Shown piece after piece: positions 25,710 to 33,459 of a stretch of 38,126 nt of DNA. The notes beneath the pieces are model-generated. The model searched no databases and was not told the origin of the DNA. It saw only the letters and a program-made list of their open reading frames with translations. This stretch comes from Ruminococcus sp. (GTDB lineage: Bacteria > Bacillota > Clostridia > Oscillospirales > Ruminococcaceae). The DNA is taken from the NCBI GenBank assembly GCA_017461395.1, contig JAFTYF010000029.1, forward strand, positions 1-38,126, written 5' to 3'. Position 1 is the stretch's first letter; every line of letters begins with the position of its first letter. The translations under genes and the position numbers were made by a program.

Positions 25710-28085
25710 ATGGATAAAAACATTGGCAAAAAGCTCGACGGGAGATACGAGATAACCGAACTTATCGGCGTCGGCGGAATGGCTGAGGTTTACAAAGGCG
25801 TTGATGTTATCGACAACAAGACCGTAGCCATCAAGATCCTGAAAAAAGAATATGCGGAAAATGAAGAATTTCTGCGCAGATTCAGAAACGAATCAAAGGC
25901 AATTGCAGTTCTTTCACACCCCAACATCGTTAAGATATATGATGTTGGATTTTCTGAGAAAATACAGTATATCGTCATGGAATACATCGACGGTATTACC
26001 CTTAAGGAATACATCGAGGAGGAAAAAGTCCTCACATGGAAGGATACTGTCCACTTTGTAATTCAGATCCTCAGAGCTTTGCAGCACGCTCACGACAAGG
26101 GAATCGTTCACCGTGACATCAAGCCGCAGAACATCATGATGTTCACTGACGGCACTATCAAGGTCATGGACTTCGGTATTGCAAAGTTCGCCCGTGAGGA
26201 AGGCAAGACAGCTACTGATCAGGCTATCGGAAGCGTTCACTATATCAGCCCTGAACAGGCAAGCGGAAACGTTACTGACGCAAAGAGCGATATCTACTCT
26301 GTAGGTGCTATGATGTATGAAATGCTCGCTGGAAGAAAGGCCTTCGACAGCGATAATCCCGTAGCTATTGCAGTTATGCATATGCACGATATCCCTGAGC
26401 TCCCAAGAGCAATCAATCCCGATATTCCGGACGGTCTTGAAGAAATTGTTCTCAGAGCTATGGAAAAGAAGCCGGAGGACAGATATCAGACAACTGCTGA
26501 AATGATCGCAGATATCGAAAAATTCAAGTTAAATCCATCCATTACATTCGGATATTATCAGGAGGAAGACGATACATCCGCTGAGGATACTATCAATTTC
26601 AGCACTCCTGCAAATAATGAAGTATATCCCGATATCCCCGACAGCAGCGATTCAGCTTTTGCTCCGGCTGGAGCAGCCGTTGCAGCAGGTGTCGGAGCAG
26701 CCGCTTATGCAGGCGCTTCTGCAGCCCAGAGATACGGCAATCCTCCGCCGCAGAAGCCTATTACCTACAAGGATTATTACGACGACGAAGATGATGATGA
26801 CGACGATGAGGAACGTTCATCACTCGTTATTCCTGTACTTACCGCTGTTGTAGTTGTAGTAATTATAGTTGCGGTCATCTTCGTTGCAACAATGCTCAGC
26901 GGTCTGCTTAAAGGCGATAAGGCTAAGAACGACTACAAAATGCAGGACTTCACCGGAATGGACTACAACACTGCTCAGAGTAAGTACGGCAACAACATCA
27001 AATTTGTGGTTGACGGTCATGAATATGATGCGGCTGATGAAAATACCATTATCTGGCAGAGTATGGATCCTGGTACTGAATACAAAAAGGGCGATACCCT
27101 CAGAGTAAAGCTCAGTAAGGGACAGGAAAAAACTACAGTTCCCGATATAGTTGACATGAATCAGGCACTTGCCGAAGATCAGCTTACCATGAAGGGACTT
27201 TATGCAGAAATAATCACACAGTCAGATCCTGTGATCAAGGAAAACAACGTAATCAAAACCGAACCCAAGGCTGGCGAAGAAGTACACAAGGGTGACACAA
27301 TTCTCGTATATGTCAGCATGGGAGCAAACGTTGAGCAGATCGAGGTTGAAAGCTATGTCGGCATGGATGCCAAGGATGCCGTTGCTATCGCACAGTACAA
27401 GGGACTTAAAGTAAAGACTGATCCGAAGGATTCATACGAGGACGAAGGAACAGTTGTTGAACAGAGCATCGCTAAGGGCGATAAGGTAGAACAGGGTACA
27501 GAAATCATTCTCTATATCAGTACTGGTATAAGCCCTGACGGCGAGATTCCTTTCACAATCAACTTCCCTGTTGACGCAAACGGAAGATTTGTAATCGACT
27601 TTATTCTCAAGGGTGAGAATAACAAAACAACGACTATCCCTTCCTCTACACTTATTATTCCGGAGATGCCGTCATGGACTCAGGATATCAAGGGTTCAGG
27701 AGAAAATGTTCTTGTAACCGTTATGCTTACAAATCAGGGCTCTGGTGCTAAAGCACAGCTCGGACAGTACTACTTCAACTTTGCAACAGGCGTAGTTACT
27801 GCTATCAGTGAAGATGTTGACTATGCATTCATGCTTGTAGGCGGATTCCCTGAGCCGGAAGAACCAGTAACTGATCCTCCTGTTGAGGAGCCGCCCGTTG
27901 AAGAGCCTCCTGTAGTTGAACCTCCTGTTGAGGAGCCTCCTGTTGAAGAACCTCAGCCCGGATATGTTCCCGGTGTTGACGGCGAATACGACCTTTCTAC
28001 AGGTGAGTGGGTACCATATGCTCCAGGAATCAACGGCGACTGGGTAACTCAGGATACAGGCGAAACTATCTGGGTATGGTATTGA
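25710..28085 (+). CDS. prkC: PASTA-domain Ser/Thr protein kinase with Pro-rich tail
   Basis: Membrane-spanning kinase of 791 aa that senses cell-wall fragments. The kinase domain (about residues 10-275) has the Gly loop GVGGMAEV, Lys42, catalytic HRDIKPQN (Asp136), DFG and SPEQA. An Asp/Glu-rich stretch precedes one membrane helix (about 370-395). Three PASTA repeats follow (about 410-610). Then comes a unique domain, a (P)VEEPP repeat region (about 713-750) and a terminal segment rich in Trp, Tyr and Gly. The tail after the PASTA repeats is not part of standard PrkC. Translation is probably coupled to rsgA, because the stop and next start overlap as TGATG. Confidence 0.94.
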   Translation: MDKNIGKKLDGRYEITELIGVGGMAEVYKGVDVIDNKTVAIKILKKEYAENEEFLRRFRNESKAIAVLSHPNIVKIYDVGFSEKIQYIVMEYIDGITLKEYIEEEKVLTWKDTVHFVIQILRALQHAHDKGIVHRDIKPQNIMMFTDGTIKVMDFGIAKFAREEGKTATDQAIGSVHYISPEQASGNVTDAKSDIYSVGAMMYEMLAGRKAFDSDNPVAIAVMHMHDIPELPRAINPDIPDGLEEIVLRAMEKKPEDRYQTTAEMIADIEKFKLNPSITFGYYQEEDDTSAEDTINFSTPANNEVYPDIPDSSDSAFAPAGAAVAAGVGAAAYAGASAAQRYGNPPPQKPITYKDYYDDEDDDDDDEERSSLVIPVLTAVVVVVIIVAVIFVATMLSGLLKGDKAKNDYKMQDFTGMDYNTAQSKYGNNIKFVVDGHEYDAADENTIIWQSMDPGTEYKKGDTLRVKLSKGQEKTTVPDIVDMNQALAEDQLTMKGLYAEIITQSDPVIKENNVIKTEPKAGEEVHKGDTILVYVSMGANVEQIEVESYVGMDAKDAVAIAQYKGLKVKTDPKDSYEDEGTVVEQSIAKGDKVEQGTEIILYISTGISPDGEIPFTINFPVDANGRFVIDFILKGENNKTTTIPSSTLIIPEMPSWTQDIKGSGENVLVTVMLTNQGSGAKAQLGQYYFNFATGVVTAISEDVDYAFMLVGGFPEPEEPVTDPPVEEPPVEEPPVVEPPVEEPPVEEPQPGYVPGVDGEYDLSTGEWVPYAPGINGDWVTQDTGETIWVWY

Positions 28086-28963
28086 TGAGCAGCACTGCAA
28101 AAAGCGGAATTATAACAAAATGCTTAGGGGGACTCTATACTGTAGAGTCCCCTGACGGCATATTCAGCTGCAAAGCAAGAGGTGTTTTCCGCAGCAAGGG
28201 CATAAGTCCGTGCGTAGGCGACAGCGTTGAATTTCAGGACGAAGTAATAACTGCTGTGGCTGAACGCAGAAATTGCATTATCCGACCTCCTCTTGCAAAT
28301 CTTGATCAGCTTATCTTTATCGTATCTACCTGCGATCCTACCCCTAATTATCTGCTGCTTGACAAATTTATTGCCATTGCAGAATACAAGGGAATAAAGC
28401 CTGTTGTTGCCGTTACAAAGACCGACCTCGGCAGCAGCAGCGAAATAATTGATATATATGGAAGCATAGGTATCGAGGTAATTGAAATCGACTACAGCGA
28501 TCAGAGTACTATCGAAGCTGTAAAAAATATTCTTGCCGGAAAAATCAGCGCATTTACGGGAAATTCCGGTGCCGGAAAATCAACTCTGCTCAATGCTGTT
28601 GATCCGACGCTGGATATCCCTACAGCTGAAATAAGCAAAAAGCTTGGCAGAGGACGTCACACCACACGTCATGCGGAGCTTTACAAGCTCGAAACTGGCG
28701 GATATATCGCTGATACACCGGGATTTTCCACATTTGAGACAAACCGTTACGACATCATCCGCAAGGAAGAACTCGCCGGATGCTTCCGTGAAATGGCTGA
28801 ATTTACCGATCAGTGCCGCTTCAAAGACTGCTCTCACACCTGCGAAAAGGGCTGCGCGGTTCTGGAGGCTCTCGGTGAGGGAAGAATTCATACAAGCCGC
28901 CATACGAGCTACTGTACGATGTACGACGAGGCAAAACAACTCAAGGAGTGGGAACTCAAATGA
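28085..28963 (+). CDS. rsgA: Ribosome small-subunit-dependent GTPase
   Basis: Circularly permuted GTPase of 292 aa that checks late maturation of the 30S subunit. The motif order is permuted: VTKTDL (G4) first, then GNSGAGKSTLLN (G1), then DTPGF (G3). A C-terminal zinc site C-x5-C-x-H-x5-C is present in CRFKDCSHTCEKGC. The start at 28085 overlaps the prkC stop by one base. In Bacillus subtilis RsgA (CpgA) is a PrkC substrate, which fits the linkage. The next gene overlaps by 4 nt. Confidence 0.94.
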   Translation: MSSTAKSGIITKCLGGLYTVESPDGIFSCKARGVFRSKGISPCVGDSVEFQDEVITAVAERRNCIIRPPLANLDQLIFIVSTCDPTPNYLLLDKFIAIAEYKGIKPVVAVTKTDLGSSSEIIDIYGSIGIEVIEIDYSDQSTIEAVKNILAGKISAFTGNSGAGKSTLLNAVDPTLDIPTAEISKKLGRGRHTTRHAELYKLETGGYIADTPGFSTFETNRYDIIRKEELAGCFREMAEFTDQCRFKDCSHTCEKGCAVLEALGEGRIHTSRHTSYCTMYDEAKQLKEWELK

Positions 28964-29586
28964 AAAGATGCCATATTTTTGCCGGCGGCGATCTCGGTAA
29001 AATCGACCGGTCATGGTTTTCCACACACCACGGATCTGTCATCTGCGCAGACAGCGGCTACAAACACGCAGTAAAGCTTGGTCTTGAGCCTGATATCATC
29101 GTCGGAGATTTTGATTCCTACACCGGCAGACTTCCGCAGAATACCGAGATATACCGTACTGTTCCCGAAAAAGATGATACCGATACGTTAATGGCTGTAA
29201 AAATAGCAATAGAGCGCGGATATGATCTTATTTATCTTTATGGAGCAATCGGAGGCTCACGCTTTGATCATGCCTTTGCGAACATCCAGACTATGATATA
29301 CGCCCACGAACACGGAGCAAAGCTTATCTGCATAGGTAACGAAAAAATATATCTTCAAGGCACAGGAGAAGCTATGTATCCCCGAGAAAAGGAATACGGC
29401 GAAAAGTATTTCTCTGTGTTTGCCGTTACTGATACGGTGAGGATAAAAAGTCTCAGAGGAGTAAAATATCCCCTTGAAAATTACGATATGAAGCCTTCAT
29501 TCCCTATAGGAGTGAGCAACGAGATCACTGAGGAGCAGGCTTTCCTTGATATTGAATACGGTCTTGCACTTGTTATTCAGTCGTGA
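28960..29586 (+). CDS. thiN: Thiamine pyrophosphokinase
   Basis: A 208-aa enzyme that transfers pyrophosphate from ATP to thiamine to make ThDP. Recognised by ADSGYKHAVKLGLEPDIIVG followed by DFDSY, then KDDTDTLMAVK and GAIGGSRFDH. The ATG at 28960 overlaps the rsgA stop as ATGA. In Bacillus the rpe gene lies between rsgA and thiN; it is missing here. spoVM follows 58 nt downstream. Confidence 0.93.
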   Translation: MKRCHIFAGGDLGKIDRSWFSTHHGSVICADSGYKHAVKLGLEPDIIVGDFDSYTGRLPQNTEIYRTVPEKDDTDTLMAVKIAIERGYDLIYLYGAIGGSRFDHAFANIQTMIYAHEHGAKLICIGNEKIYLQGTGEAMYPREKEYGEKYFSVFAVTDTVRIKSLRGVKYPLENYDMKPSFPIGVSNEITEEQAFLDIEYGLALVIQS

Positions 29587-29610
29587 AGTAACAAAATTCC
29601 GCCTTATGAA

Positions 29611-29616
29611 TATAAT
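29611..29616 (+). promoter_or_regulatory. Possible -10 box ahead of spoVM
   Basis: TATAAT 29 nt before the spoVM start, inside the 58-nt gap after thiN. The hexamer 17 nt upstream, TAACAA, is poor, and no clear mother-cell sigma-E promoter could be read. It may be chance. Confidence 0.25.
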
Positions 29617-29644
29617 GTTATATCACGATAAGGAGGAACAGCTT

Positions 29645-29731
29645 ATGAAGGTAGTTGTCATCAAAAGCCCGAAATTTCTCTCAGGGATCCTCAGAGTTAT
29701 ATTCAGGATCAAAAAGGAAGATTGTGAATAA
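29645..29731 (+). CDS. spoVM: Stage V sporulation protein M
   Basis: A 28-aa amphipathic-helix peptide. The segment IKSPKFLSGILRVIF matches Bacillus SpoVM around its IKLPKFLGGIVRAM core. In Bacillus SpoVM recognises the convex forespore membrane and anchors SpoIVA at the base of the spore coat. A near-perfect AAGGAGGA precedes the ATG. Position after thiN is the same as in Bacillus, where spoVM follows yloS (thiN). It suggests that the organism has, or recently had, a sporulation programme. A terminator follows. Confidence 0.88.
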   Translation: MKVVVIKSPKFLSGILRVIFRIKKEDCE

Positions 29732-29748
29732 TCCCTATACTTATTGCG

Positions 29749-29780
29749 GAACTGCTGTCATAACGGCAGTTCTTTTGTTT
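29749..29780 (+). terminator. Terminator of the yicC-spoVM operon
   Basis: Arms GAACTGC (29749-29755) and GCAGTTC (29766-29772), extended inward by three more pairs, are followed by TTTTGTTT. It closes the 13.6-kb gene string after spoVM. Confidence 0.85.
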
Positions 29781-29806
29781 ATTCATAAATAAATTTCCTA
29801 TAACTA

Positions 29807-29835
29807 TTGCATTATCCTGAAATGTATGATATAAT
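29807..29835 (+). promoter_or_regulatory. Promoter of purA
   Basis: TTGCAT (29807-29812), an exact 17-nt spacer and TATAAT (29830-29835). It gives a leader of about 85 nt before the purA start. Confidence 0.8.
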
Positions 29836-29850
29836 AAAGTGTAATTGTGC

Positions 29851-29897
29851 TTTTGTACAAAAAGGCAGCTCTGCACAAGGCTTGTTCAGCGCCGCCT
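29851..29897 (+). promoter_or_regulatory. Palindrome and long hairpin in purA leader
   Basis: The perfect palindrome TTTTGTACAAAA (29851-29862) is followed directly by an imperfect long hairpin with outer arms AGGC (29863-29866) and GCCT (29894-29897), inner pairs CTG/CAG, and an ACAAG/CTTGT core. There is no T run after it, so it is not a simple terminator. It does not look like a purine riboswitch. It could be a regulator site or a regulatory mRNA fold. Confidence 0.45.
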
Positions 29898-29926
29898 AAA
29901 TCAATTTTATGAAAAGAGGAAAACAA

Positions 29927-31204
29927 ATGCCTGCTAATATTGTTATCGGAACTCAGTGGGGAGATGAAGGAAAGGGTAAAATCATTGATATCCTTGCTTC
30001 CCGTGCAGACGTAGTCGTTCGTTCACAGGGCGGTAATAATGCCGGTCATACTGTTGTAAACAACGGAGAGGTCTACAAGCTTCACCTTATCCCCTCTGGT
30101 ATTCTCTATCCGAATACTCTCTGCCTTATCGGTGCCGGAGTTGTACTCGATCCCAAGGACTTCATCGGCGAGCTTGACAGCCTTGCTGAAAGAGGTATCG
30201 TAACTGAGGGACATCTTAAAATAGATCCCCGTGCTCATGTTGTAATGCCATGGCACATCACTCTGGATGGACTTTCTGAAGCTTTCAGAGGCGGAAAGGA
30301 TATCGGCACAACAAAGCGTGGCATCGGCCCTACATATATGGATAAGTATGAACGCTGCGGAATCAGAATGTATGACCTTATCCACCCCGAGGTTCTTGCT
30401 GAAAAGATCCAGTCAACCGGCAAGCTCAAAAATAAGATCATTACAGAAGTTTACGGCGGCGAGGCTTTCGATCTTGACGCTGTAACTGCTGAATACATCG
30501 AATACGGCAAGCGTCTTGCTCCTTATGTTGATGATGTTTCTGTCCTCACATTCGAAGCTGACAAGGCTGGAAAAACTATCATGTTTGAGGGTGCTCAGGC
30601 TACTCTCCTTGATATCGATTATGGTACATACCCCTATGTAACATCATCCCACCCTGTTTCCGCAGGCGTATGCGTAGGAACAGGCGTAGGTCCTAAGGTT
30701 ATCACAAACATCATCGGTGTTGCAAAGGCTTATACTACCCGTGTAGGCAAGGGACCTTTCCCGACAGAGCTTGACGATGAAATCGGCGAGCGTATCAGAA
30801 ACGTCGGCGGTGAATTCGGTACTACTACAGGCCGTCCCAGAAGAACAGGCTGGTTTGACGCTGTTATTATCCGTCACTCCGTAAGAGTAAACGGTCTCGA
30901 CAGCCTTGCTATCAACAAGCTTGATACACTTTCTGGTATTGATACACTTAAAATGTGCGTAGCTTACAAAAAGCCCGATGGTACTGTAACTGAACACTTC
31001 CCGGCTGCACTTGAAGACCTTGAAGGCTGCGAGCCTGTTTATGAGGAATTCCCCGGCTTTAACGAGGATATCTCAAAGTGCACAAGCTTTGATGAGCTTC
31101 CTGAGAACTGCAAGAAGTATATCGCACGTCTTGAAGAACTCGTTGGCTGCCATGTAAGCATGGTTGGTATCGGTCCGGACAGATCACAGATCCTCGAAAG
31201 ATAA
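29927..31204 (+). CDS. purA: Adenylosuccinate synthase
   Basis: GTP-dependent enzyme that joins IMP and aspartate on the way to AMP. The 425-aa protein matches family length. Motifs include GTQWGDEGKGKIID, NAGHTV, the IMP-binding GTTKRGIGPTYMDKYER and the C-terminal GIGPDR. The ATG at 29927 has AGAGGA about 8 nt upstream; an earlier in-frame ATG at 29909 has none. It has its own promoter and structured leader. The next gene starts 49 nt later and may be co-transcribed. Confidence 0.96.
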   Translation: MPANIVIGTQWGDEGKGKIIDILASRADVVVRSQGGNNAGHTVVNNGEVYKLHLIPSGILYPNTLCLIGAGVVLDPKDFIGELDSLAERGIVTEGHLKIDPRAHVVMPWHITLDGLSEAFRGGKDIGTTKRGIGPTYMDKYERCGIRMYDLIHPEVLAEKIQSTGKLKNKIITEVYGGEAFDLDAVTAEYIEYGKRLAPYVDDVSVLTFEADKAGKTIMFEGAQATLLDIDYGTYPYVTSSHPVSAGVCVGTGVGPKVITNIIGVAKAYTTRVGKGPFPTELDDEIGERIRNVGGEFGTTTGRPRRTGWFDAVIIRHSVRVNGLDSLAINKLDTLSGIDTLKMCVAYKKPDGTVTEHFPAALEDLEGCEPVYEEFPGFNEDISKCTSFDELPENCKKYIARLEELVGCHVSMVGIGPDRSQILER

Positions 31205-31253
31205 TCACATTCTGCCGGAATTATTACATATTTTATACATTGAGGTGAAATAA

Positions 31254-32366
31254 ATGAACGATGGAAACAACTACGGCGGCTCTCCGCTGGATGAAATTGA
31301 TTACAATGCTCCCGAAAAGAAAAACAGCATATCCCAGAATATTACAGCACCAGTTCTTGATGATATAGATTATGTTGCTCCCACATCGAAAAAGGACGGC
31401 CCTCAGGGTGTTACTGCTCCTGTACTTGATGACATGGCTTCATATTCTCCTGACACCTCAAAAAAAGGCGGTCCTACCGGAGTTACTGCTCCTGTTCTTG
31501 ATGATACATCCGCTCCGTATCAGTCATCCGAACCAGAAAAAGTTATTATGACCGATGAGGAGATCATTGCCGGATTCACTCCCGATCAGCTTGAGACATT
31601 CAACAAACTTCCTGCTGTCAATCAACAGAAGGTTCTTGATTTAAGACGTGCACAGCTTGGAGTTGAAGCTCCGAAGCCGGTTGTTACAGCCCCCGTTCTT
31701 GATGAGGATAATTATACACCTCCACCGAAAAAAGAAGAACCTCCTAAGCCTGCCGAACCTATAAAGGCTCCGATTCTTGACGACGCTCCGGAACCGACAA
31801 AATATGTTCCGAAGTTCGTAGACGAGGATCTTGAAAGAGCTAAAAGAGAAGGCGCAAAAAAAGCGGTATCCTCTCAGCTTGTATCAGATCAGAAGGATTC
31901 CAAAGAAAGTCTGAGAATGATGCTTCAGCTCAAGGAAGAACGCAGAGCCGAACTTGCTCAGAAGGGTTTCAGAGTAACAATCGTAATCGCACTGTTAGGT
32001 GTTATTGCTGCCGTAGTATTCTATCTTCTCTACTCAGGGCAGCTTGGTCTGGGTTACAAACCAGATTTCAGCGGTATGGGCAAGGTAGTTGAAGAATATT
32101 CAATGTACATTGCTGTTATCGTAGGATTATGCTCATTCCTGCTTATCACAGGCATTGGCGGATGCAAATCACTTGCTTCTTTTGTATTTCTGCTTTTTGG
32201 CGTCATACAGATATTCCCCGGAATCGTCATGATTCCTCAGCACAAGGGAAGCCTTGCTCTCGTGGGAATTCTTTACGCCGTATCGCTTATTTGTACTGTT
32301 GCAGTATTCTTCATGCTTTCAGCAAGTGAAGCCGTAGGACTTTACTTCAAAAAAGACAGCGACTAA
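31254..32366 (+). CDS. Four-TM protein with repeated APVLDD motifs
   Basis: A 370-aa protein that I cannot assign to a named family. The N-terminal half is disordered and Pro/Lys-rich and carries five copies of an A-P-(V/I)-L-D-(D/E) motif, near residues 32, 55, 79, 146 and 173, with a weaker SPLDEIDY at the start. The repeats resemble a linear docking peptide. A charged segment (about 190-235) leads to four hydrophobic helices (about 241-360). The ribosome binding site is GAGGTGA. There is a 49-nt gap after purA and a strong terminator after it. No catalytic motif is visible. A scaffold or recruitment role is a guess. Confidence 0.75.
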   Translation: MNDGNNYGGSPLDEIDYNAPEKKNSISQNITAPVLDDIDYVAPTSKKDGPQGVTAPVLDDMASYSPDTSKKGGPTGVTAPVLDDTSAPYQSSEPEKVIMTDEEIIAGFTPDQLETFNKLPAVNQQKVLDLRRAQLGVEAPKPVVTAPVLDEDNYTPPPKKEEPPKPAEPIKAPILDDAPEPTKYVPKFVDEDLERAKREGAKKAVSSQLVSDQKDSKESLRMMLQLKEERRAELAQKGFRVTIVIALLGVIAAVVFYLLYSGQLGLGYKPDFSGMGKVVEEYSMYIAVIVGLCSFLLITGIGGCKSLASFVFLLFGVIQIFPGIVMIPQHKGSLALVGILYAVSLICTVAVFFMLSASEAVGLYFKKDSD

Positions 32367-32368
32367 TA

Positions 32369-32413
32369 ATAAAAAGGCTGCCGCATCTTAATGATGCAGC
32401 AGCCTTGATTTTT
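32369..32413. terminator. Bidirectional terminator
   Basis: A 14-bp stem with one mismatch (arms 32374-32387 and 32393-32406) has loop TTAAT, an A run on the left and a T run on the right. It separates the APVLDD gene from the convergent psp cluster. Confidence 0.9.
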
Positions 32414-32416
32414 TAG

Positions 32417-32581
32417 TCAGATCCCGCAGTCCTCGTAATCTTTCCATTTTTCGGCATAAAGCTTATTGCTCCAGCTCTTGCACAGGATATATGCAACAGA
32501 AGCAATAGCCACAAAGATCGCGCCGAGGATAGGAAGCGATTCACTTATTAATCTTCTGGATTGACAGTCTCTTTCATTCAT
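32417..32581 (-). CDS. Small single-TM protein downstream of pspA
   Basis: A 54-aa reading frame below the usual size cutoff. It starts MNERDCQSRRLISESLP and has one hydrophobic helix (about residues 16-34, ILGAIFVAIASVAYILC) and a charged C-terminus rich in Lys, Trp, Glu and Asp. A GAGG ribosome binding site lies about 8 nt before the ATG. The gene starts 20 nt after the pspA stop and ends at the bidirectional terminator, so it fills the rest of the pspA transcript. Small membrane partners of PspA are known in other bacteria (PspB, PspC), but this protein has no visible similarity to them. A real gene is likely; its function is unknown. Confidence 0.7.
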   Translation of the reverse strand: MNERDCQSRRLISESLPILGAIFVAIASVAYILCKSWSNKLYAEKWKDYEDCGI

Positions 32582-32601
32582 TATGAAAACCTCTATTCAA
32601 A

Positions 32602-33315
32602 TTATTCTGCAGCAGGAGCTTCTACAGCCGGCTCAGCGCTTGCCTCGCCGTTCATTTCAGCCATAAGTCTTGCAAGCTCTGCGTCAACCTTAGCTGCGGA
32701 CTCGATCTGCTCGAAAGCATCGTTCATATCGTCGTCCTCACCGGCACCTGCGATCTCAGTAAAAGCAGCAGCTTCTGCTTCCTTTACTCTGATTTTTTCT
32801 TCCATTCTATCGAACTTTTCCATTGCGGAATTTCCGTCAAAGCCGCCTGTTGACTTTGCGAGATTCTTCTGAGTATCAGCCATCTGTGAGCGTGCAATAA
32901 GCATTGCCTGACGTGCCTTAGCCTCATCGAGCTTGGACTTAAGAACCTCTACCTGATCGCCGATAGCGTCAGTCTGAGCGGAAATCGAATCATACATTTC
33001 CTTGTATGCAGCGACATCCTCGTCAGCCTTTACCTTCTTGGCAAGAGCCTGCTTTGCAAGATCAGCATTTCCCTGAGAGAGAGCCATTTTTGCTTTGCTT
33101 TCCCAGTTTTCGGAAACCTTTTTAGCTTCAAGATACTTCTTTTCAGCGAGGCGTTCACTTGCCTTAGCCTTTCCATAATTCTGAGTAGCATTTGTAAGTT
33201 CCTTCTGCATATCAATGATGATCTGCTTTACCATCTTCTCAGGATCCTCAGCTCTGTCGATAAGATCGTTTACATTTGACTTAAGTATATCGCTTAATCT
33301 ACGAAAAATACCCAT
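32602..33315 (-). CDS. pspA: PspA/IM30 family membrane-stress protein
   Basis: A 237-aa coiled-coil protein of the PspA/Vipp1/ESCRT-III superfamily that coats and protects damaged inner membrane. It opens with MGIFRRLSDILKSNVNDLID, the conserved amphipathic lipid-binding helix, followed by the EDPEKMVKQIIIDM motif and long alternating charged helices to about residue 200. A short Ala/Glu-rich tail ends the protein. AGGAGGA precedes the ATG. It has a perfect sigma-A promoter, which suggests constant expression, and a small membrane protein gene follows it. Confidence 0.93.
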   Translation of the reverse strand: MGIFRRLSDILKSNVNDLIDRAEDPEKMVKQIIIDMQKELTNATQNYGKAKASERLAEKKYLEAKKVSENWESKAKMALSQGNADLAKQALAKKVKADEDVAAYKEMYDSISAQTDAIGDQVEVLKSKLDEAKARQAMLIARSQMADTQKNLAKSTGGFDGNSAMEKFDRMEEKIRVKEAEAAAFTEIAGAGEDDDMNDAFEQIESAAKVDAELARLMAEMNGEASAEPAVEAPAAE

Positions 33316-33356
33316 TTTTTAATCCTCCTGTTTCATGATTGATTTATTTTATATGC

Positions 33357-33375
33357 ACGGCAACCCCACTGCCGT
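33357..33375 (-). promoter_or_regulatory. Hairpin in pspA leader
   Basis: Arms ACGGCA and TGCCGT with a 7-nt loop lie just downstream of the predicted pspA transcription start, so the mRNA would begin with a small stem-loop. It may stabilise the 5' end. Confidence 0.4.
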
Positions 33376-33382
33376 TATATTT

Positions 33383-33411
33383 ATTATAGACTCAAACGGT
33401 CATGTTGTCAA
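33383..33411 (-). promoter_or_regulatory. Consensus promoter of pspA
   Basis: On the minus strand TTGACA (33406-33411), an exact 17-nt spacer and TATAAT (33383-33388). It is a textbook vegetative promoter about 68 nt before the pspA start. Confidence 0.9.
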
Positions 33412-33459
33412 GAATTCCCATGCATTTTCATCAAATTTTCATCAATTTGTTATATCCAG

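Noticed and set aside
29851-29926. Purine riboswitch ahead of purA
   Set aside because: The conserved loop-loop and junction bases of the purine aptamer are not present, and no terminator hairpin follows.
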